This document shows, piece after piece, positions 13,101 through 23,329 of a DNA stretch of 64,000 bases (position 1 is the stretch's first letter; every line of letters begins with the position of its first letter). Origin of the DNA: Haberlea rhodopensis (taxonomy: Eukaryota > Streptophyta > Magnoliopsida > Lamiales > Gesneriaceae). The stretch spans positions 1 through 64,000 of the forward strand of contig CAJQUN010001175.1 of the NCBI GenBank assembly GCA_907163345.1, given 5' to 3'. The notes beneath the pieces were generated by a model, which was not told where the DNA came from, did not search any database, and saw nothing but the letters and a program-made list of their open reading frames with translations. Made by a program: the position numbers and the translations under genes.

Positions 13101-13860
13101 CTGCTGAATTTCCCATGTAGCAGTGTTCATCATTCACCGGTTGATAGGTCTTAAACATCAATTTGTTGGCGCAAATGTGGCGAGTAGCCCCAGTGTCCAC
13201 CCACCATTCCTTGGAGTTCCCTCCAACAAGATTCACCTCCGATTCCACAGCACTCAGATGCATGTCATCCATGTCAGAGCTCAGATTGTCCTCAGCAATG
13301 TGGGCATGTGCAGGCCTCTTGCCTTTGCCTTGGTAAGGGACTATCTTCCTCTTACCGTCATTGTTTTGACGTTGAGTGTAGTCCTTGGCCTTATGGTTAG
13401 GCTTACCACACACATAACAGTCACCGGTGAACCTCCTTGTCTGAGTATCTCCCTTGGGTTCAAAAGTACGTTTGCGCTTATTCCCATAGGAGTTGTCCCC
13501 AACTTCAAACACGTTGGCCTTGGAAATCATTCCAAATGATTTCTTGTCAACTTTTCGGTTGTCTTGCTCGATGCGCAGCCTCCTGATAAGATCCTCTAGA
13601 CTCATCATCTTTCGCTTGTGCTTTAGGTAGCTCTTGAAGTCCTTCCAAGATGGCGGTAATTTTTCAATCATCATCGCCACTTGGAGAGCATCATTTAGCC
13701 CCATACCTTCGGCAGCAAGTTCATGATATATCAGCTGCAGCTCTTCGCATTGCTCAACAACGCTCTTGCCATCTACCATTCGATAGTCATGGAATCGCCC
13801 GGCTACAAATTTCTTTGCGCCTGCGTCGTCAACTTTGTACTTTATCTCTAACGATTCCAA
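10119..13860 (-). pseudogene. Copia gag (C-terminal part)-pol of element G, frameshifted
   Basis: Domains in order on the minus strand: gag C-terminal part (13,860 down), zinc knuckle, aspartic protease (WWVDTGATRHIC), GAG-pre-integrase (LWHGRLGHVN), integrase core (HTDVCD, SDRGGEY, YSPEQNGIAERKN), reverse transcriptase (KTAFLNGELEEEVYM, YVDDMIIVGNN) and RNase H (STSGCIFIIGGAAISWKSCK). The knuckle reads CYVCGKPNHKAKDY, so the last zinc-binding Cys of CX2CX4HX4C is Tyr. Frame changes occur near 13,850, 12,325-12,410, 12,090 and 10,745-10,770. The copy is dead, but domain order and length are close to an intact Tnt1-like Copia. Confidence 0.9.
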
Positions 13861-14228
13861 AGATTCTTAGCAGTCTCCTTGGGGGAATACACATTAAAAA
13901 GTGCACCGTCAAGCGAATTCAGTATGTAGTTACGACAAAGGTAGTCGGCACTCATCCAGGACTCAACTATCACAGCAGATTGAGGATCCTCTTTGTCCTC
14001 CACCGGTTTCTCCTCCTTCAGAAACCTGGTCAAGTTCAAGGTGGTAAGGAAGAACATCATCTTCTGTTGCCAACGTTTAAAGTTGGAACCCTTGAACTTT
14101 TCCGGTTTCTCAAATTGAGAAAACGGCATTGGATTTCTCAGAATTGGCATTGCGGCCTCAGTACCGCTAACTTTGATCACCGGAATCTCATTATTCATAG
14201 CAGGTGGTTGGGTAAACTGGTCAGCCAT
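13848..14228 (-). pseudogene. N-terminal gag of element G
   Basis: It starts with ATG at 14,228, just inside the 5' LTR end. It contains KPEKFKGSNFKRWQQKM and YLCRNYILNSLD, typical of the Copia gag N-terminal domain (UBN2-like). It breaks into another frame at about 13,850, where the remaining gag continues, so one indel splits gag. Gag would form the particle that packages element RNA. Confidence 0.85.
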
Positions 14229-14392
14229 TAGCTAAAACAGAACACAAATAGGAGAGCACAAATAATATCAAAGCAGTTTTGAAACAGTAGGTTTAAACCT
14301 TTGAAAATTCATGAACAATATCTTAAGTAAATATGAAAGCTGAGTTTTGATAAAACAGAACAAAACAAACAAAAAAATTTAGAGTTTACGAT

Positions 14393-15260
14393 TGTTGGTT
14401 CTGTTTTCTTAAAAACAAATAGACAAAGCATAAGAAGATCACAAATACTCTGTTATAATAAAATGCTCGAAACAGTAAAAACTTACAACAAACAGTTTAA
14501 ATAAACTGGGCAGAAACTTTGTTGTTGGGCGAGGCCACAGTAAACCGTGTGCCCGTAAACTCTAAATTGCCCGCCTACAACTTGTGGCCTCCTGGACAAG
14601 AGAGTTCCAAGGTACAACGTCCCAAACACCTCTGTATGGGTTGAAGCAGAAACCCAGACAGACTCACTCGAACACTAAGAAGTGTGCAGTACTCTCAAGA
14701 AGATGAAATGATATGCAAATGCAAATTCGGGATGAGATAAAGAATGAGGCTGGAGCAGCTTATATAGCTGCAACAACAGACCTACCAAAGGCCACAACTT
14801 AAATGACAATGCATAGTGGGTTAGATGAAAAAGTCTCAACACTTAACATCATATTCATTTCGGATTTAAATCTCACACTTAAATCTGAAATCAATTCTGC
14901 AGGTAGGTAAAAAGTCTCAAACTTAATACTCAGCAGAATATGAAAAGTCAGGCATATGAAAAGTCATTTCAGAAATCCGAGTAGTAAAAAGATAGGACTG
15001 CCTTCGCGGCAGCGACAGGCGCGGCGCGACGCGCCGAGCGGACGGACGGACGGCGCGCGAGGGGCACCCATCTTTTCTACTGAACTACACTCTAATGATT
15101 TGTATCTCAATATAAACAAAACATAAGTGCCTCAATTACTCAATGTGGGATTTCTTTAGCCTAATTGCCTTTCATAATTAACTTACCATAATTTTGTTCT
15201 CATTAACAAAATTAATAATAATATTGGGCTTTTAGTGATTAAAACCCAATAATCCTAACA
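14393..15260 (-). repeat. 5' LTR of element G
   Basis: It matches the other LTR nearly throughout. It carries the promoter TATATAA (minus strand) at 14,760-14,766 and a shorter GC-rich block at 15,000-15,065. It is directly followed by the target duplication cattg at 15,261. Confidence 0.92.
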
Positions 15261-15265
15261 CATTG

Positions 15266-16284
15266 ACTGCGTAAATACTGAAGAAATTTTTGCTTTCAAG
15301 AATCAACCCCAAATTCTTCCTAAAATGGTCATTTAAGTTGGTCTATTTTTTTCGTTTTCCAAGTAGCCAATTTGATATTGGTCCCGCAAATTGTTTTTTT
15401 TTGCTTCGTAGCATCACACCAACAATGTTATGTGCACGATACGTCAATAATATCTAATGTTACATCGTCACTCGGGTGAAATAGAGCTACTTATATGACA
15501 AAGAAAAAATTTGAGTATCTAAAAAACAAAAATACGAAATTGTCCAATTTAGACGATGAATTTGACTATTTTCCCAATTTATTATTGCTCTTTTTGCTCA
15601 TATATATGTGAATGCATAGAGATAGATGGATACATTTTATTGTTTTACATGATCAATCCATCTTGACTAAGGTTTTATGTGAAAAAAATAATATAAGATC
15701 AAGAAGTACCTAAAAATACTTAATACAATATAATCATATTCAAGATTATGTTACATTAAATTAATCAGATGAAATCTCATTAGTGCGTTATCATTAAAAT
15801 GTACATCAGAGTCCACATTAAACAGATTACGCAGCCATAGTCATCTTGGCCAAGAGCCATTACAAGGGGTTATGATATAGCTAGAGCACTTTTTTTGCTG
15901 CAAGAGCAATTTTCATGTTAAATTTATAAAAAACAATAATAATTGCTTTGATAATAACATTTGAACCTTATTCAAATCTCTCTTTCTAGAAGCCTTTATA
16001 AAAAAATTAATTTATGGTGTATGATAAGTCTTTTTATTGATTAAGAGATGTGATTGCGATGCAGCATGAGTGAATTTGTAGCATCCAACACTACAGAGAT
16101 TGTGGGAAGGGGACAACACAGCTAATCGCTTCTATTTTATTATTATTAAAATTATATGTGTGTTTCAATATTTTCCCTATATTATATGCAGGATCTTATA
16201 ACAATCCGCTCCCTTTGATAATAAAAATTATAAAATATAAGAGAAAAATTACAAAAAATGGTCAAATAGAATATGTTATTTTTC
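15266..16284. other. Intergenic, AT-rich
   Basis: No gene or RNA recognised. Confidence 0.5.
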
Positions 16285-16568
16285 AATATCAGTCCCAAAC
16301 TTTTAGGACTGGTTAAATATAATCTTACAGAAATTATTTTTAATCAATACCAATTGCAAACTTTTAGGACTAATCCATTATAGTCTTACATAAAATGTAT
16401 TTTATCAAAAATGGTCTCATGTTTGAATATGGAGCTTTGGTACCACTTTTGATAAAATTAAATTTCTAGATGACTATATTCAATTTTTAAAAGTTTAAGA
16501 CTAGTATTGATTAAAAACAATTCCTCTGAGACTATATCTGATTAGTGCTAAGAATTTGGACTAGTATT
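16285..16568. mobile_element. Foldback MITE
   Basis: The left arm (16,285-16,425) and the reverse complement of the right arm (16,430-16,568) align for about 140 bp. Shared text includes TTTTTAATCAATAC, CAAACTTTTAGGACT-type and ATTTTATCAAAA blocks. Each arm itself holds two related units of about 65 bp around AAACTTTTAGGAC. There is no coding capacity. The ends lack a recognised superfamily signature. Confidence 0.65.
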
Positions 16569-17270
16569 ATGTTAGTTTCATCCCATTATGTAATATTTCC
16601 GACTTTATAACTCACCTGACCATTACAATACAGTTTGCGCTTTAATTAACTTTTATGAATGCAATAATTAAGATATGATGTAATTTACAACACATGAAGA
16701 TAATTTGAGTAGATTTTATATATATAAAAATTGTCATTATTTCATGATAAATAGTATACTAAGACACCGATTGGATCGTGATAGGATCATAAATGATTTA
16801 TAATACGAGCATAATAAATTGGAAGATATTGATAGTAAAATTAACCGCAGTGATTGTAGAACTTGAACAAAACCTAGACGAAATAATGATGCAGAGTTTT
16901 ATCATTCGCACAAAACGATGCCTAGTTCTATCTGTACTACATTTAGTAACATACATTGATACACCAATACTACTCAGTGTAAGCACAAGGGTCCATCTCT
17001 ACTGCCGAGACCACCAAACAAGATTAGGGTTTGGAAAAAGATAGGTCTTTTAAATGGGTTTTTCTTTCTATGCACCGGATGTGTACCAACACCAATAAAC
17101 ATTTATATATATATATATATATATATATGCTTGGTATTGATGCACACCCGGTATATTGAGACAAAAAACATTTTAAAAATAAATAAATTTGTTAAAAGTA
17201 ATAATAAAATATTAAAGAAGTGCAATAAATACTCACTAACCCAAACCACCACGTAGATAGATATACATAA
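16569..17270. other. Intergenic with TA microsatellite
   Basis: A short TA repeat lies at 17,104-17,129. No gene recognised. The last part may be the upstream region of the MIR172 transcript. Confidence 0.45.
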
Positions 17271-17275
17271 ACTCG

Positions 17276-17987
17276 TTTATATATATGTGTGTGTGAGTGC
17301 GTATTCAAGAAACACCTTCCCCACAGCGTGAGTTCCCTAACCCTCTTCTTTAAAGACCCCCTTTTGCTTTGTTCCTCACAGAAAACGATCAAACCCTGTT
17401 TCAGTGGCTGAATTTGATCCCTTGGAATTTAGATCATAAGCATATTTCTATTTTCTTGTTCTTTCTTTCATTGATTATGAATATTCTTCTGGAATTCGCT
17501 TCATTTTTTTCCAAAGTAAATAATTTCTGGACTTTTATTTGGTTATTTCTTCATCATCAAAGATGCAAATTCTACCGATCAATATCAGAATATGAATCCA
17601 TCTTTATTCCTCTTTCTGTGAGAGTGTGGATTTATCTGATATCAATTGATTCTCAGATGAATATGATTGCAAGTTTTAAATCTTATAATCCATCAAATCG
17701 GGTGTTTCTGCTTTATTGATCTCTTCTGATGATTTTATTAATTTTCTTTTCTCCCAATAGGGCTTTTTTTTTTTAAAACTCTTTTTGTTGATTTGTTAAG
17801 ACCAAAGATTCTTGGGTGCTAGCTACTGTGTATTTTACCAAAGATCGATGCACAAAACTTTAGGTCTCCTCCTATCTCACGCTGCATCCTTGTAAATTGT
17901 CAGGAATCCCATTGACAGATTAAATTAATTGAAGGGTTTTCTCTGAAAATCCTGAAGATTTAGTTTTATGCATGGATCTACACATAC
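17276..17987 (+). promoter_or_regulatory. Probable promoter and 5' part of the pri-miR172 transcript
   Basis: A TATATATA run at 17,279-17,286 is followed by CT-rich leader-like sequence (ccctcttctttaaagacccccttttgc) and then by the hairpin. Plant pri-miRNAs usually start a few hundred bases upstream of the hairpin from a TATA promoter. The exact start and any intron cannot be told from sequence alone. Confidence 0.4.
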
Positions 17988-18167
17988 AGTCGTAGTTTTC
18001 TGGTGTAGCATCTTCAAGATTCACATGCAAAGGCATGGTGCTGATTAATATTAAACTTGATAATTTTTTTCTTGATTATGAATGTAAATCTTGAATCAAT
18101 CCCAGCTCAGTACGGATGCTTTTACTTGATGAGAATCTTGATGATGCTGCATCGGCAATAAACGACT
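17988..18167 (+). ncRNA. MIR172: MIR172 precursor hairpin
   Basis: The 3' arm at 18,132-18,152 contains AATCTTGATGATGCTGCAT, and with the preceding AG it is the 21-nt miR172a/b sequence. The 5' arm at 18,005-18,025 contains GTAGCATCTTCAAGATTCAC, the expected miR172 star with one internal mismatch. The arms are about 106 nt apart. The stem extends outward to AGTCGT (17,988) pairing with ACGACT (18,162-18,167), and inward through GGCAT and ATGC. miR172 represses AP2/TOE-type transcription factors in the age and floral-identity pathways. It is transcribed by pol II and cut by DCL1 in the nucleus. No neighbouring gene shares its strand closely. Confidence 0.95.
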
Positions 18168-19480
18168 ACTAAACCAGCCAAAATGGTCGGTCTCAGGCAC
18201 GTTGGATCAAGGAAAGCAAAACCCACAGTTTCCCAGCTGTTGATATGATTCTGACAAGTGGGATTTTTGGTATTCTCTGTAAACTGAATATTTTATTAAA
18301 TTATATTAATTATTTAATAACTGAGTAGGTTATGTTTGAAGAAGCTCCATTCTGTTTGAAGAAACTGGTTTTACAGGGCTCATAGCTTGTTGCCGTATCA
18401 ATCACCAAGGAGAATCAAATCGAAATGCTCTCATCTTGAGTTCAGCTTTAAACTTGAATGATTTCAGTAAATTAAGATCAAATTCAGTATGAACAGGTAA
18501 GAATTATGATAGATGAATTGTATTATTTTCTTTCTGCTCATAATGTTTTCTTGTCTTATTTGGAGGAGATTCAAACCATGCTTGATTATCAAACAAATAT
18601 TCTTACAAAAAAGTTGAATTTTTTCCTCTTGAAATTTGATAATTTCTTTGAAAACTTTGACTGCCCTTTTTAACAGATCGGTATATGAAACATGATATTG
18701 ATGTCTATACAATGGGCGGGTCTTGCTTTTTACAAGTAGTCACAATCTGCGGTGTATTTGGACCTACACTCTAGCATTATGCAGCTTGGCCTACTCATGA
18801 TATGTACTCTTCATCGAAAAGTTCATTTCATCAGTTTTTCTAACCTCCTAATACATATCTCTCTTTGGTTTTCCTAAATAAACGAATTTTTCGTTGCAAA
18901 ATTCGTTTATCCTATTAAGTCTTTTATGGAATCTCAAGATTTGTGGCAAAATTCCCTCTTTTGTACTACAGTTATCAACAATAAAATCCTATGAGTCTCA
19001 CATAATAAGTGACATTATTAGTTATCAGGACCAACCTGAACCAGAAAATGTAATCAAATTCTTGTTTTTTTTTTCATACACAACACTATTGCCCTCAATC
19101 TCCGTAATATTTTTTTTCTTTTTCAATATTTTGATTGTTCCCTTACCTATATTTTTTCATAAATTCAATGAAACTATAAATTAAAAGTCCTTTTCTGAGG
19201 CAATTATCTGTCATTTGATTTCTGCTTCATTCATTGAATTTCCTGTTTCCTTTATGTTTATATACATGTCACACACGCAATGATATTTTTTGAAAAATTA
19301 CTGATTATACTTGTTTTGAAACTTACTTTCATTCGTTAGTATCATCCATTATGCAAGAAATAATGAGACCTCGTTTTGTACTATGTAACTAGGTGCATTA
19401 AATAAGTAGAGGGTGAGGACAATGTAGGAAAATGATGCGTATTTAATTATAATTAAGCATTCGGAGACCAAACGAAACGA
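18168..19480. other. Probable 3' part of pri-miR172, then intergenic
   Basis: The first few hundred bases probably belong to the pri-miRNA. The rest is AT-rich without recognised genes. Confidence 0.4.
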
Positions 19481-19489
19481 ATTCATACG

Positions 19490-20133
19490 TTAGACTAAAC
19501 TGGAAGCCACGATCGATCTCCGTATGTTGGCTCGATCGATCGGGACTAGAATGAAAAATACATTGAAAAATTCGGCATGGCTCGATCAATCGCAGCCAAT
19601 GGCTCGATCGATCGAGCCACACAGAAAATTGAAATATAAAGGGCGCGATCGATCGCGCCCTTTGGCCGATCGATCGCACCCTGTGTGGTTTCAGTAGATG
19701 GGTGCGTCTCCTCATGTTTCAATGCTTTTTTTCATGATTTGGTTCATCCAAATGGTGTCTTTTGAAGACACAAATTGGTCAATTATATATAGAATAACCT
19801 TTGGTTAGATTAAACAAACAATTTTCGAGTTTAACAAAATCTGAAGCATTTGTTCATCTTCTTCTTTCATAAAGTTGAGTGCTTTCAAACCTTTGTGTTT
19901 TGTGGATTTGTGATTTGGAGTGCTCTTATCACAAGCCATAGTCGTATCTTGGGAGACAAATTGCCAAAGCAAACTGTTAGCACCAAGGCGGGACAATATT
20001 GTCTTAAGGATGGAGATTACAAACCTCGCCTCGACATATACTTCAAAGCCATTGTTATTTTAGTTACCACATTCCTAAGGTACACATTGCTAGAGAAATT
20101 TGGATTACAGTCTTAAGACAATAGCAGCAACAA
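19490..20133 (+). mobile_element. LTR and leader remnant of a Copia (element F) with CGATCG palindromes
   Basis: CGATCGATC-type sites repeat at 19,510-19,680, including CTCGATCGATCGAG and GCGCGATCGATCGCGC. A TATA-like box (ATTATATATAG) lies about 100 bp downstream near 19,780, then a leader up to the gag ATG at 20,134. This layout matches the U3 arrays of other LTRs in the window. The left LTR boundary is not visible and no second LTR is present. Confidence 0.5.
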
Positions 20134-21124
20134 ATGGCTTATTCGAGTCCAACAACGACTCCTGTTCATCATTGTGAAAGGCCTGAAAAGTTCAATGGGA
20201 ATGACTTCAAGGGGTGGCAACAAAAGATGATCTTTTACTTGACCATACTGAGTTTGGCAAGGTTCTTAACCAAGGAGGCTCATACGGTTGAAGAATGAGA
20301 GACTGACACCCAAAAGAGGGCGACAGTTGATGCATGGAATCAAAGCGACTTCCTATGCAAGAACTATATCCTAAACGGTCTAGATAATAAATTATATAAC
20401 GTTTATTGTCTTGTGAAAATAGCAAAGGAACTTTGGCATCGCTGGAAAAGGAGTACAAATCCGAGGATGCAGGCATGAAGAAATTCATAGTTGGACAGTT
20501 CCTGGATTCAAGATGGTTGATAACAAGTCTGTGATGGTGCAAGTGCAAGATCTACAAGTGATTTTGCATGACATTCATGCAGAGGGAATGAGTCTAAGTG
20601 ATTCATTCCAAGTCGCCGCTATGATTGAAAAATTACCTCCTATGTGGAAGGATTTCAAGAACTATCTGAAACACAAACGAAAGGAGACGAGTCTTGAAGA
20701 TCTTGTGATTCGACTACGAATCGAGGAGGACAATAAGGTTTTCGAGAGGAAGGCAGGTATGTTTCAAATGGAACCACGGGCTAACCTAGTTGAACAAACA
20801 ACCGGATCAAAACGAAAGTTTGACGGTATGGCCTCCAAAAATAGAAAGGCGAAGAAGTTCAAAGGTAAATGCTACAAGTGTGGAAAACCTAATCATATGG
20901 CAAATGATTGTCATAACAAAGACATTTCTGGGAAAGCAAAATATCAAGTCAATGTGACCGAACATGATCTGATCTCGGATGACTTGAATGATCTAATGTT
21001 AACCGTTGTGATCTTTGAAGCGAACTTGGTGGACAATCATATGGAATGGTTCGTTGATTCTGGTGCAACCTGACATGTGTGGTCGGACAAAGCCATGTTC
21101 TCCACATGCATTCCAATAAGCGCA
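20134..21124 (+). pseudogene. Copia gag and start of protease (element F), broken
   Basis: It begins at the ATG at 20,134 and resembles gag of element G (RPEKFNGNDFKGWQQKM here, KPEKFKGSNFKRWQQKM in G). There is an in-frame TGA at 20,296, then at least one frameshift before the longest open part (20,513-21,073). The zinc knuckle CYKCGKPNHMANDC is intact. Protease begins (WFVDSGAT), but the next codon is TGA, and similarity stops at about 21,124, where a different repeat begins. A dead fragment of a Tnt1-like Copia. Confidence 0.85.
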
Positions 21125-21300
21125 GGGGCGAATCTAGAAAATCTGTTGAAGGGGGGCAAAAATTAATTACATTATATCTAGGTTTTCTGAGTCTTCTTGT
21201 ATTTTTTTTTTTGTGTATTTTTAATAAGTAAAAAAAACATAAAAGGTTCTCATTTATCAAATTTTTTAGGGGGGAAAAACTCAACTAAATCATTTGAAAA
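21125..21300. mobile_element. Fragment related to the GGGCGGATC element
   Basis: It starts GGGGCGAATCTAG and has ggggggc and ggggggaaaa blocks, like the element at 3,740-3,998. It abuts the broken gag of F directly, so it probably marks an insertion or rearrangement junction. Confidence 0.4.
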
Positions 21301-21650
21301 TCAATATATTTTGTATATTTATAACTAATTTGACAAAACAATAATTAAAATCTTTAAATCAAAAGTACAAAAAAAATTTGAAATCTTTGATAATTCATTT
21401 AATAGTAATGATGCTTTTTTTTTTACATAAATTTCTTTCTTTTTTTTAATTAATCAGAAACAAGTATTTTTTGCAAAAAAAAAAAAAATAGTCAATTGAT
21501 TTTTTATTGTTTAATTGATTGAGAAAAGAAGACGACTTTAGAAAACGCCATGGTCATTTTTAAGTTAATATATCATTAATTATTTAAAATTAATTTGTAT
21601 GATAAAAACATAAAGTTCAATGTATCATTAATTATTTAAAATTAATTTTC
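21301..21650. other. AT-rich spacer with a 52-bp tandem duplication
   Basis: TATCATTAATTATTTAAAAT begins at 21,571 and again at 21,623, giving two copies of a 52-bp unit. No gene seen. Confidence 0.5.
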
Positions 21651-21654
21651 ATGA

Positions 21655-21790
21655 TAAAAATATAATAATTATACACACACTGACACACGTAAACTCCCCT
21701 GCACACCATTCACCAACTACTTCAGCAAGATTCGAACCCGGGTTGAAGCTAACAAAACATCCAGCTCTCACCACTAGCCCAAATAGTTTG
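21655..21790 (-). mobile_element. tRNA-derived SINE
   Basis: On the minus strand GGGCTAGTGGTGAGAGCTGG contains a good A box. GGGTTCGAATCTTG, about 35 bp downstream, is a near-perfect B box. A non-tRNA body follows, ending in AT-rich sequence near 21,655. The spacing is that of a tRNA-derived pol III promoter, but no cloverleaf can be completed, so it is a SINE and not a tRNA gene. Confidence 0.75.
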
Positions 21791-22015
21791 AAAATAGACA
21801 ATTTACCCCATAATGTTTTCAAAATAGGCACCTATCCCTCTGTGGTTAGCAAAAATAGCATATACAGAGTGAGTTTTTGCATCTATTCATAGACTACACG
21901 GGGTAAACTGTCTTTCACAAACCCCGGGGGTTAAATTGTATATTTTCAAACTACATGAGGTAAAATACCTATTTTTCAAATCATATAGGGTAAACTGCAT
22001 ATTTTCAAATCACAC
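21785..22015. repeat. Degenerate repeats of a GGGGTAAATTG / TTTTCAAA motif
   Basis: Short units such as gggttaaattgtatattttcaa, gaggtaaaatacctatttttcaa and agggtaaactgcatattttcaaa recur. An inverted copy (atttaccccata) lies at the left end. Probably a decayed MITE or minisatellite. Confidence 0.45.
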
Positions 22016-22410
22016 TGATGTAATCTAATCACAGTCAATAACCCGAGTATTTGACACATATTTTATATAATATCTACATATTTTTCATCATATGTTTAAT
22101 GTTACACATCTTAATCCATTAAACCCTAAAATCCGACTCGGCACGGTTCAACTCCTGGGCACAAAATTACCATACATATAACTTAACTGAGTCTACATCG
22201 TTTTCTCCATCAATGAATCGTATATAACTTTTATGGATTTTATTTTCATATTGACTCCAAGTACGTGTTAGAGGATAGACGGTAAGGTAAGTGACTTCTT
22301 TTCCAGGAAAAAAATGAACGGGGAAAAATTTCTAAAATTGATCATGTAAGTTGACATATATAGACTTGTGTCCCTCTAGTTAGCCAAAATCTATTCTTAG
22401 TATAATAATT
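22016..22410. other. Intergenic
   Basis: Nothing recognised. Confidence 0.5.
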
Positions 22411-22635
22411 TAGGAGTCCATTTGGATGGAGGGATTTGAAGTCATGGATTTCAAATCCATTTGATTGTTTGGATGAACTTATGTTTGTTGAATTTCAATC
22501 CATTATTTTCTTTATTTATGTAGATGTAATGATAATTATGATGTATTTGAAATGCACCCAAGATGGTTATCGTTTCAAATCTATTATTCAAATCCATTCT
22601 TCCAAATCAAATCCTTCAATCCAAAATAAATCTAG
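22411..22635. mobile_element. MITE-like element with ATTTGGATGG ends
   Basis: The left part (ggagtccatttggatggagggatttgaag) and the right part (tccaaatcaaatccttcaatccaaa) are imperfectly inverted, with internal ggatttcaaatcc palindromes. This is typical of short plant DNA-transposon derivatives. There is no coding capacity. Confidence 0.45.
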
Positions 22636-22974
22636 GTTTTTTTTTCCATATTTAGTTGTTTTCACTGGAGTAGTGTTGTAGCGCTCGACATGCTAATAAT
22701 ATCCGTGGCATGTCAGGAATGTCCAGCAACGTGGTAGCAGTTTGTCGAAAATTGAATTAAATATGTAAAAAAGAGCCAGTTTAATGTACTAACACTAGAT
22801 TTTGACTAATTAAAGACTAAAATCCTAAATATTTAGATCAAGCTAGAGCACGAGTTTTGAAAATTTTCCAAAATAGATATTAGTATTTTAAGAGGATAGG
22901 AGAGTTGAGCCTACCATCCCAATTAATATGTACAAATTGTTATTTGCTTATCAGCGATTTTATTTTTTTGAGGT
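22636..22974. other. Intergenic
   Basis: Nothing recognised. Confidence 0.45.
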
Positions 22975-23094
22975 ATGAATTAGCTCAGAAGTGCGTATAT
23001 TTAGCCCAAAGTGATCCAACCCTTCTCGAACCCCGTGTAACGGGAGCTTGGGACATTTGATTTTATTTATTTATTTATGAATTAGGTCAGAAGT
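22975..23094 (+). mobile_element. 5'-truncated Au-like SINE
   Basis: The body at 22,993-23,076 carries CCAACCCTTCTCGAACCCCG and CGGGAGCTTGGG, which resemble the 3' half of the plant Au SINE family. It ends in a T/A-rich tail (attttatttatttattt). It is flanked by the 18-bp duplication ATGAATTAGCTCAGAAGT / ATGAATTAGGTCAGAAGT (one mismatch). The tRNA-like 5' half is missing, as in 5'-truncated insertions. Confidence 0.65.
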
Positions 23095-23263
23095 CGCTGG
23101 AAAACCAGCTAGCTCCACGTACGGACCATAAACGCAAGGCAAAAAGGAAGCCATGTCCGAGAACATAGTACCGAGTTGTTCATTCATAATGGATTGTTGT
23201 GGAGCACACCAAACTCAAAATTATCTCTATTCATAATTCTATATTACATAATTTCACACACAT

Positions 23264-23264
<1 letters not shown>

Positions 23265-23320
<56 letters not shown>
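23265..23320. repeat. CA/TA microsatellite
   Basis: A run of cacacaca passes into about 22 TA units just left of the solo LTR. Confidence 0.95.
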
Positions 23321-23323
<3 letters not shown>

Positions 23324-23329
23324 TAATTA

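Larger units (their letters stand above)
8641..15265 (-). mobile_element. Complete Copia LTR retrotransposon (element G)
   Basis: Two LTRs (8,646-9,558 and 14,393-15,260) bound an internal region coding on the minus strand, flanked by a perfect 5-bp target duplication (cattg at 8,641-8,645 and 15,261-15,265). Gene order on the minus strand is gag, protease, integrase, reverse transcriptase, RNase H, which is the Copia order. A purine tract (ATGTGGGGGAT) lies next to the left LTR, where the 3' purine tract should be. No sequence complementary to initiator tRNA-Met follows the 5' LTR; the leader starts ATCGTAAACTC. Frameshifts in gag and pol make this copy non-autonomous. Confidence 0.93.

Noticed and set aside
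21720..21775. Possible tRNA gene on the minus strand
   Set aside because: A and B boxes are present but no acceptor or anticodon stem can be completed; better explained as a SINE.
22436..22681. 81-codon open frame
   Set aside because: Lies within a MITE-like repeat and has no family resemblance.
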